A DNA stretch of 64,000 nt from Lasioglossum baleicum (taxonomy: Eukaryota; Arthropoda; Insecta; Hymenoptera; Halictidae), in contig NC_134932.1 in NCBI RefSeq assembly GCF_051020765.1, positions 9,052,001-9,116,000 on the forward strand, given 5' to 3'. Made by a program: the position numbers and the translations under genes. Shown one piece after another: positions 55,935 through 64,000 of the stretch. The stretch's first letter is position 1, and each line of letters starts with the position of its first letter. The notes beneath the pieces are model-generated. The model saw only the letters and a list, made by a program, of their open reading frames with translations, did not search any database and was not told the DNA's origin.

Positions 55935-57360
55935 TAGCTCGAGAGAAAAAGAGACGAAGGAGAACGAGAGAAGAGAAAGGGAAGTGGATGTGGATACTCG
56001 AACGGAACGAAGATAACGAATGAATGCGCGAAAAAGTGAGAGAGAGAGAGAGAGAGAGAGAGAATGCGACAGAGTCGAAGAGAGAGATATTGTCCACTTA
56101 AAAAATTAGTAGAATTCCATCGCGTCGTTACGGGAAGAGAAATAGAGAACGAATATATGTATATACATATAGACGCGAGCCTCGAATGTGTTTTGTATAT
56201 GTACCCACTTTGTATATGATAATCGAGCGAATTATCACGATCAAAATAAAGACTACGAGAGTTTCACAAGAAAAAGATACGAAACTGGCCAGACACTTGC
56301 ACTCGAGTGTATCAGCGTAACCTTCTTCCTGTTTTTGTTTTCGCCGCGACGCCAGCTCGCGAACAGTGTCACGAGCCTTTTCTTTCTTGAACGTGACGGC
56401 GACGAACTATGGTCTCTGGAAACCCGCTATTTGTGGGCAAAAGTCAATTTTTCAAGATTAAGATACCGAGAAAATTTTTCTTGCAACAGGGTTAGAACCC
56501 TTCGAAGCTTCTACATCCAAATTATTATTTATTTAAGATTATTCTGTGCTCAGATATATCATTCGGTAGACAAAATCTTGAAATTCAGATGAAATGAAAT
56601 GTTTGCAATCCCGCAGGACTAAGGATTTCGTTCTTCTATCTAATACATATTTAATAAAGAAACAAAGTTCACTTAATCAGATAATCATCTTTAATCATAG
56701 TAAAAATATTTATAAAGAATTTACAAAGACTATAAATTGTTGCATCTCACATTTCCTATCATCTGCCAAGAAAATGTTCCCAACAAAAGTTGATATTTTT
56801 GTCCAGAAAAAGCGGGCTTCCAGACCATAGTGCGACGGTGACGGCTCGAGTTCCCGATCACTTGCATTATTTTTACGATCGCGATATCAAAGTCTTGGGC
56901 GCAACTACAAAATTATAGTCTATTAAACGTAATACGCTCGAGAACCAGCTCTACGAGAATTCAGTGGGACAAAACGATAGCGTATGCCGCGATAAAACGA
57001 GAAGTCGGGGGGTACCGACTTCCGGTGATTCCTAAAAAGGATGCGCCGCGTTCGATAAAATATCGCGACTACGAAGCGTGGTGTCGCGCAGTGGGGAAAA
57101 CGGCCGATTTAGAAGTGTAAAATTCGAAGCGCTGCTTAATTCTGTGATACATTTATTCTATACGCATTCTACTACATATTCAACTACATATTCCATTCCT
57201 AATGTTCATGCAAAATTTAACGCGAGTACGGACGATTATCATTAGTATTTCCAATGAATTTCTTCAAACCTCCTTGAGAAACATTATTTTAACATTCCCG
57301 AAAAATCGTCACCTTTTAATTTTATATCTTCCTAATATAATTTTATAATTATAATCAATA
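55525..57360. other. No gene recognised; GA microsatellites
   Basis: GA tracts at about 55890-55931 and 56038-56063. Open frames across them are repeat translation, not genes. Nothing else is identified to 57360. Confidence 0.5.
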
Positions 57361-57505
57361 TTAACACATTGCTGACTGGCAATTTTACACAATAACTATC
57401 TCATGTCACCGGCTATTATTTCGTAATTGAATATGGAAGTAAAACAATCGAAATAAACTTCAATAGACTTTATTAAGATGAAACTTTAACAAGCTTTTAT
57501 ATACA

Positions 57506-58105
57506 GTGAGAGACAAAAGTATTCGTACACCCTTTAAAACGGAATAACTTTTTTTTATATTATATTATATATTTTTTTTATAATTGTACCAAACGACCTG
57601 ACTTTTTATAATCAATTAGAAGTAATGGTTTACGAAATGATATGCAAAATAGATTTTCCAAAAATAAAAAAGGCATTTTTTAATACTCTTTATTTGAGCC
57701 CTTAATGAAAATTTAAAATATTATATATGTTTTGTAGATCTATGTTAGTTATACACACTCATGAAAAAACGACACGCATCGAAAGATGTACGATTTTGTG
57801 GATTTTAAGCAGAAACTGATCGAAAGTCATGTAAAACTACGATTTTCACCATTTTTAATCGCTTGTAGCTTGTTAGCTTGTAACTAACATAGATCTACAA
57901 AACATATCTTCTAAATTTTCTTTAAGGGCCCTAATAAAAAGTCTTAAGAAATGCCTTTTTTAAAATGTTTTTTGCATATCATTTCGTAAACCTATTAGAA
58001 ATGCTTTTAATTGATTATAAAAAAATCAGAACGTTTGGTACAATTATAAAAAAGTTATCCTGTTTTAAAGGGTGTACGAATACTTTGGTCCCTCGCTGTA
58101 TGTAA
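57506..58105. mobile_element. Tc1-like MITE, about 600 bp
   Basis: Ends ACAGTGAGAGACAAAAGTAT and, inverted, ACAGCGAGGGACCAAAGTAT, flanked by TA. Inverted arms extend through TTCGTACACCCTTTAAAAC and further for over 200 bp. No transposase frame. Confidence 0.85.
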
Positions 58106-58180
58106 CTTCGAATATTGTTTTTTTGGTATGATCAACTGTATAGCAATCACCGAAAGAACAAAGGTTTTGAAATATTCCAT

Positions 58181-58399
58181 TAGGTTGTCCCAAAAGTTCG
58201 TTTCGTTCTCGATTAATGTGCTCAGTGCTAATTCAGAGTAATTTTTAAGAAAACCAATGGCATGTGGCTAAGAAAGAGGAAACTTGAGGAATAATAAAAA
58301 AGTTGACGAACAGAAGACTGTGTTGTTTATGTATGCTGATGTTATCTAACAATATGGAATGCGCACATAGCGAAAGAAACTTTTAGGACAACCTAATAT
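58181..58399. mobile_element. Mariner-like MITE, about 215 bp
   Basis: Ends TTAGGTTGTCCCAAAAGTTC and TTTTAGGACAACCTAA are inverted copies flanked by TA. The start is typical of mariner termini. No transposase is left. Confidence 0.8.
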
Positions 58400-58474
58400 T
58401 TTGCCCTGGGTTTCATAAATTGAAATTAATAATACAAACACGAATTAACTCGTGACCGGTCAACAATGTGTTAA

Positions 58475-60030
58475 CGTTCTGAAGAAAATCGCACTCCTAA
58501 ATCGGAGATTTTCCCCACCGTGTGTCGGGACGGCTGGCCAGTGTTCATTTCCAGCGTGATCGCGACTGAAACGTGTTTTCGTTGATAATTACCAGGCTGC
58601 GACAGCAAGGCGGGCACAGGCTTGGTAAATTGCAGCGATTCTAGAAAGTAGAACGCGATTCGGTGTGCAACCAAATCGACGGCTACGTTTCGATGATCGT
58701 GTAATAGGTTTGCGCGTGCCGTTGCGGCGATGAGATATTCGTGCGCGATACGCGTTACGTTTCTCGGGAATAAAACGGAAGGTACACGCGAATTTTCTCA
58801 GCCGTTTGAGGATCCCGCTTTCCGAGACACCGTGTACGTAACGTTGTGGCAACGTGCTTGCCTTCGCGTTCGCCTTCGCCTTTGCCTTCGCCTTCACCAT
58901 TCGCCTTCGCCTTCAGCCATCGCCTTCACCGCGAATGAAATACCGGAAGGCAAGCGAAGTACGACCGCCGAATCCGGAATACTTAAAATTCCCCGGTGAG
59001 ATACCATGTCTCATTAACTTTTTAATGGTAGGTATAACTGTTCCGCTTCCTTCTCTCGGCAGCAGATCGGTAAATTTGAAATATAATTAGCGACGTGGCT
59101 CGAAACAAGACTATATCGTCGTTTCGCGAACGAGTGCTCGGCCACGAGAGCTCAGGTTCGCGTTCGCGCTCGCGCACATTCACAGGAAATGCATCGGTGG
59201 CGACCACGATGCGCTCGCTGCGTTCCTTTTCTTCCGTTCTCTGGACTGGTTGCGATCTCTTTTCTCTCTCTTCCCACAGACATCCAGCCCCTTTTCCACC
59301 AAATCTACCAGTGTCTTACAGCTTCTCCTCCGTCCCACTGCTCTTATGCAAGTCGTTTAATCGGTTTACCGATGCACTCGATATCGCCACACACGCATAT
59401 TCGCTCGCACGCTTTTCTACGTGGCCGTGCCCGCCTCGCGCACGCTCATTTCCGCCGATTCCCCTCTCCTCGGCTTAACGATCCTCTTCGTCCCCCGACC
59501 GTCCACTCACCGATACCACTGCCCTCCCAGTCATCGATACTTTCCCGGTTATGCTTGTTAAAGGGTTGAAACGAACAGCCGATATGAACAAGGCGATCGC
59601 GATCGATCGTCAATTTTGATCGGTTCGATCGTGGTTGACGCGAAACCATCCATCTCTCGAACGTTTCAGCTCTGTCTTTAAGTCATTTCGTTTTCTCAAG
59701 GGACAATCAAAGCCAATTTCTTACGATTCAGAATAAGTTTTTTGACATTTTGTTCTTCGATCTCTTGAGATTTTTCAGACAACTTACAGATCCCGTGCTC
59801 GTAGAATTTCTGTTTTTTATTAGCAAGAAATTGAGTTACATGGCTTCCGAAGTTTTGTGATTTCTGAATTTTTTGTCAATCGAGTTATAAAAGTTTTTGA
59901 AGTTTTATGACATTTTGTTCTGCTATCTCTTGCGATTTTTCAGGCAACTTAAAGATCCCGTGCTCGTAGATGTCTGTTTTTTTATTAGCATGAAATTGAG
60001 TTATACGACTTCTACGAAATATGGGAAATG
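58475..60030. other. No gene recognised; minisatellite and direct repeat
   Basis: A GCCTTC-type hexamer minisatellite lies at 58857-58932. A direct duplication with a period of about 178 bp spans 59738-60012 (shared words GACATTTTGTTCT, GATCCCGTGCTCGTAGA, AAATTGAGTTA). No other feature is supported. Confidence 0.55.
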
Positions 60031-60081
60031 ACAAGGCGCATTCCGCACCCTTGCAATCGTGGAAAGGAGAATGCTCTTAAC
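60030..60081. mobile_element. Solo right end of the TTAA-type long-TIR family
   Basis: GCATTCCGCACCCTTGCAAT then GGAAAGGAGAATGCTCTTAA matches the family terminus, with TTAA at the outer edge. Confidence 0.65.
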
Positions 60082-61050
60082 GTTATCGCAGATGGCCAAT
60101 GGTCCACGGTGCAGAACCAGATACCAAATAGAATCGAATAGAGAAGCATATTCTCCTTTGAACGAGCTTGCATCCTCCTCGCTCGTCAGTAATATTACTC
60201 CGTTACGAAGGCGGACGGTAATTCACAGGTAGTTCTACTTTAACGCGTCGGCTGCCACTCGACCCGTCTACCCGGATTACACAACTTCCGGTCCGAAGCT
60301 GTAGAATTAATCCTCGGATAAGAAGCCGAGCGAAAGGAATTTCACTTTGGCCCTATACGGTTTGTACGGACGTCGAACGACGAGCAACGAAACGATTCGA
60401 CGAGGATTTTCGATGATAAACTGGCAAAAGATTATATCGAACGTTCGACAGAAGATATTTATTATACCGTTAGCGAGATTCTTCTTGATCGAAGTCTACG
60501 GAAAAGAACAGAAGACGAGGGACGCAGCCGGGGGAAAAAGAAACGTCGCGTCGGTTCGAATCTTTTCCTACGCGAGTCAGAAAATATGTCGTGTCCTTGC
60601 TGGGAGCAACCGAGAGCAGCAAGTCGGCACGCCGAGCCGCGCTCAATGAACACACGTCATTTCGAGTCATTCATGCATCTGCAGGTTGTCCTCGCGCGTC
60701 CATACGCGACGCACGTGGCTCCGTGTGCGTTAGCGATGGGAATGATGACCTCGCAAGCGGCAAAACGACGAGGCGGCGATGCGGCAATCGTGAATCGTGA
60801 ATCGTGACCACGTACCGCTCGCTTTTCGTGGAAAAAAGTCCTGCTTCCTGTGCCGGTCACCTGGAATTTCCTCTTGCTCCCACACCGACGTGTTTTCTGT
60901 CAACCGACACCGAACCGCCGCACGATGTACCGAATGCCCAAGGCGGACATAAATCCTACTCATCAGATGCGGCTAATGGTGTCAACTTATGTGGTGTCGT
61001 TGAAAAGCGGAGGTTCCGATCTACAAGTTTATGGTATTTTTGTCATTTCT
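60082..61050. other. Nothing recognised
   Basis: GC-moderate sequence with short overlapping open frames on both strands and no motif I can assign. Confidence 0.4.
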
Positions 61051-61315
61051 TTAACCCCTTCGCCGCACTTTGAAGAGCCGGACTCGTGATGACGGTTTTT
61101 ATTGTTAAAAAACTTTGTAGTCTAACAAATACGAATGTTACACGTTTCATATTAGATGAGATAAAATTTGATTCGTTTGTAATCAATATTTAAGCATTAA
61201 AATAAATGTAGCCATACAAAAAATATACATTTTCTTTTCCCTTCTGCGACATTTTTGTGCATAAAGACGTTCTAATCACTGTAACTGTAATAGAAAAGGT
61301 ACGGCGACGGGTTAA
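61051..61315. mobile_element. TTAA-type MITE, 265 bp
   Basis: TTAACCCCTTCGCCG at the left and CGGCGACGGGTTAA at the right, with TTAA at both edges. An inverted relative follows at 61597. Confidence 0.8.
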
Positions 61316-61387
61316 TATAAAGGAATTAATAAGAAAATTGAACTTCCCGGTGCTACTGTGGGACATATGCCCAATCTAGGTGAAAAA

Positions 61388-61569
61388 AACTGCGGATCTT
61401 TATGCAAAATAAAAATTTTCTGCGCCGATTGTGGAAAGCAATAGTTAAATAAAAATTGATTTCATCCCTTAATAGTCTTTTCACGTTGAAAACAACATTA
61501 CAATCTTCTTAGACTTTTTATATTTCACCCAGTTCATTTCTTCATGAATGCGTAAAGATCCGCAGTCTA
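61388..61569. mobile_element. hAT-type MITE, left end eroded
   Basis: ACTGCGGATCTTTATGCAAA at the left and AAAGATCCGCAGTCTA at the right. Target duplication not recoverable on the left. Confidence 0.75.
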
Positions 61570-61596
61570 CCCATAACGAATTTTCTAACGAAGTTT

Positions 61597-61850
61597 CTAT
61601 CAACCCCTTGCCGTATCATTTTCTTTACAGTTACAGTGATTAAAACGTCTTTATCCCGAAAAATGTAGAAGAGAAAAGGAAATTTATATTTTTTGTATGG
61701 CTACATTTATTCTAATGCTTAAATATTAATTACAAACTAATCAAATTTTATTTCATTTAGAAACGAACGCGTAACATTCATATTTGTCAGACTTTGATTA
61801 AAATCTTCGTCACACGAGTCTGACTCGATGAAAATACGGCAAGGATTTAA
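61597..61850. mobile_element. TTAA-type MITE, inverted relative of 61051
   Basis: 254 bp. The reverse complement matches 61051-61315 along most of its length (shared words such as TGTAGCCATACAAAAAATAT and AAAGACGTT). The right edge TTAA is at 61847-61850. A partial second right end (CGGCAAGGGATTAA) occurs at 61969-61982. Confidence 0.75.
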
Positions 61851-61982
61851 AAACGGGACCACTAAAATAATTTTACATACAATTGCATACAATTTTATGA
61901 TTGTCGCGTTTTTAAAAATAAAAGGAATGAAGACAGCTTCTTCGTGGCGAGTGTGACACGTTAAAATACGGCAAGGGATTAA

Positions 61983-63540
61983 AACGCGGCCACTATAAAT
62001 AATTTTACATACAATTGCTTTTTTCAAAATAAAAGGAAATGGAGACAGCTTCTTCGACTCAATGTTTCAATTTATCAATTTTTCTGTCCTCTCGCTTTCC
62101 CTCTGTCCACGTGCCAAAGTGTCCAGAGAGGGCGTGGTTCCATCGCTGCCGATTTCAACGTGAATCTTCAAACGAAGAATTGCGAGTAAGATATTGTCCC
62201 AACTACCTCGTACGCCGGAGATTTGTAATATTCCGTATCGAATTGTTAATCGACGACTCGACGGTAATTGAAAATTCCGACTGGCTACGTAACAGCGTGT
62301 CGATAGTACAACTCGTTCTCCGGTTACTATACGTACTACGGCTAGATTACGTGTCACCTATGAAAACTCTTACGTAATTTGTTTTCCCGAAGGTTCGCGT
62401 GTTCATTGAGATCGGCTGACAGCGAATAGACGAATAGAAATGTCTAATTCGATTTTCCAGGATTGACACGAAAGGTTTCGAGTTCCTTGAAATAGAACAG
62501 GAAACACGCTCGTGTCCGCCGTCGAACTGTTCCCGCTCCTCGTCTTGTAGTTCTTTTTACCATCAACGACTAGTACGTTGATTAATCACCATATTTTGTC
62601 GAAAAAATCACATAATGCTATCGTCAGTAAGTTATTTTTCCAGATACATAAAAGGAACAGACGACAGTCGCGTTGGTTGACGATGAAATAAACTGTAATT
62701 AAAAGTAAAATTGTACAATAAATATAAAACTATAAAAGTAATAGGCACATGGTCGCCTTACAAAAATAATACGTGCTCTAATAAAGACGTTTATTAAATT
62801 AATTCTTATGAAAGCATCTTTATAATTTGATTAATTGTGATCGTCCGTCGTCGAACCGTTTCCGGTCCTCGTTTCGCGAACGCTAGCAAAAATTCGGTGA
62901 TCGAGGATCATGTTTCAATCGAAACGCTTCGCTCGTCGATGACCAAGCGGAGCGGATTCGTCGCGATTCGGTAAGTCGATCCGTCGCGTCGAGGAAGTGG
63001 ATTATTAGGCTGTTAATCTGCCGCGTGTTCGTTTCAGGAAATGAAATATTAAACTCTTAATCGCGCGTGTCAATTTCAGGAAGTCGCGACCGTCGCGGGC
63101 CAGAAAAGAAAAAGGAAACGCGGACGAGCTAGTCGTTCTCTGATTCTCTTATTCTGTTATCGCGTGGTCGGATCGGCTGATAACCGCTCTATCTCCTTCC
63201 GTGGAAGCGGCCGAGCTCGCCGACTCGTTGATTAACGTTTCGTCCGATTTCCGTTTCTCGACTTGTCGAGCCCAATAGACTGATTGCGTCGAGAAGGAGA
63301 GGGGAAGATAGAGATTCATTTCCGCCTTCAGCTCAGGTATGTCTTTGGCCCGACAAGTCGGAAAATAGTCGATTTCAAAATTTCGCGTAGATCGTAAAAT
63401 TGTTGCTGTCTGACGTAGTTAAAGATCTGAAGAATCGATTTCAGTATTGTCTTTTTGATTTGTGTACCCGTGAAGTACTCGACTTCATCGAAAGTCAAGA
63501 GATTTTATAGCGCGCTTTGCTCTCCTAAACAGTCTCAAGT
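61983..63540. other. Nothing recognised
   Basis: AT-rich then mixed-composition sequence. No gene, RNA or repeat is supported. Confidence 0.4.
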
Positions 63541-63760
63541 GTTCTAAGGGGGTAGGCTTGTTTAGAAACAAGTTTAGAAATAAGTTTGCCCGCAAGGGTG
63601 CGGTGTGCCCTTTCTCATTTCTCGGTAATACATGCGATGGGGTTTTTCAGTAGTCAAAAGCGCTAGATAAAAGATCACTCTAGGCCGCGATCGTCCTCAA
63701 AGATCCTATTTTTACGTTTACGAGGCGGAAATTGTAAAAATTCTAGTGACAATTTCATTG
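63541..63760. mobile_element. Left end of a TTAA-type long-TIR element
   Basis: GGGGGTAGGCTTG then GCAAGGGTGCGG, TTTCTCGGTAATACATGCG and AGTCAAAAGCGCTAGATAAA match the family at 53098. The right end is not in the window. Confidence 0.7.
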
Positions 63761-63790
63761 CGATATCTCCAATGGATCGAAAGTCATAAC

Positions 63791-63880
63791 TAGACTGCGG
63801 ATGTTTATGCAATGAACAATATTTATAGACAAATTTTAAGAAAGTGGCATGAAATAAAATCCTATTTTTAATGGAAATTT
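63791..63880. mobile_element. hAT-type MITE, left part
   Basis: TAGACTGCGGATGTTTATGC preceded by GTCATAAC. No right end before the window ends. As at 52012 and 53590, it sits inside a long-TIR element. Confidence 0.65.
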
Positions 63881-64000
63881 TATATTCCAGTAATCTATCG
63901 AATTTTATATTCCAGCATTTCTCTGTGAATTTCTCGATCGGGACCACTGTGCTCCGCATCGCAGAAACTCCGAATCCACAGCCGCGGGTCGCGCGTTTGC

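Larger units (their letters stand above)
57361..58474. mobile_element. TTAA-type element carrying two later insertions
   Basis: TTAACACATTGCTGACTGG at the left and CCGGTCAACAATGTGTTAA at the right (17 of 19 match when inverted). Inside lie a Tc1-like MITE (57506-58105) and a mariner-like MITE (58181-58399), leaving about 290 bp of the host element. Confidence 0.85.

Noticed and set aside
55765..56097. Open frames across GA microsatellites near 55.9 and 56.05 kb
   Set aside because: Repeat-driven Arg/Glu or Ser/Leu runs without any domain.

Overview
The window looks like nuclear DNA of an insect, most likely a hymenopteran. Genes have GT-AG introns, many of them 60-300 bp. CpG and TCGA words are abundant, so CpG is not depleted. 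Short DNA-transposon derivatives (mariner/Tc1, hAT and TTAA-targeting piggyBac types) are everywhere. The species call is inference; eukaryotic gene structure is directly visible.

Layout. Positions 1-900 hold no gene I can name. A CFAP144 (FAM183)-like ciliary protein (901-1308, +) is followed head-to-tail by a seven-exon SPATA6-family sperm protein (1664-3567, +). SPATA6 converges on NOA1, a mitochondrial circularly permuted GTPase with five exons (6374 down to 3655, -). Next come two tandem direct copies (7716-11900 and about 12107-16100) of a five-exon minus-strand gene. It joins a BED zinc finger, apparently taken from a hAT transposase, to a BTB/POZ domain. Each copy still carries the decayed rest of the transposase and a dead mariner in its second coding intron. 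Copy B is open throughout; copy A has lost the donor splice site before the BTB exon.

After a block of GC-rich palindromes, eIF5B fills 17455-50731 on the + strand. It has 16 coding exons whose phases join into 1,055 codons plus a stop. Eleven exons lie in the first 4.4 kb, and the last five are spread over 29 kb by introns of 8.6, 13.3 and 6.1 kb. From 50.7 kb to the end I see no gene, only nested non-autonomous transposons, microsatellites and unassigned sequence.

How the genes relate. CFAP144 and SPATA6 are both cilium/flagellum genes, and a good RFX X-box lies between them. SPATA6 and NOA1 share a tail-to-tail 3' end with poly(A) signals about 20 bp apart. eIF5B and NOA1 are translation-related housekeeping genes (cytosolic subunit joining; mitochondrial ribosome GTPase) with no visible shared control. 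The most unusual system is the duplicated BED-BTB gene: a transposon-host fusion with mosaic divergence between copies and a probable splice break in one. The repeat landscape is also informative, with exact 8-bp target duplications for one hAT-type family, several TTAA-flanked families, and a natural empty/filled site pair.
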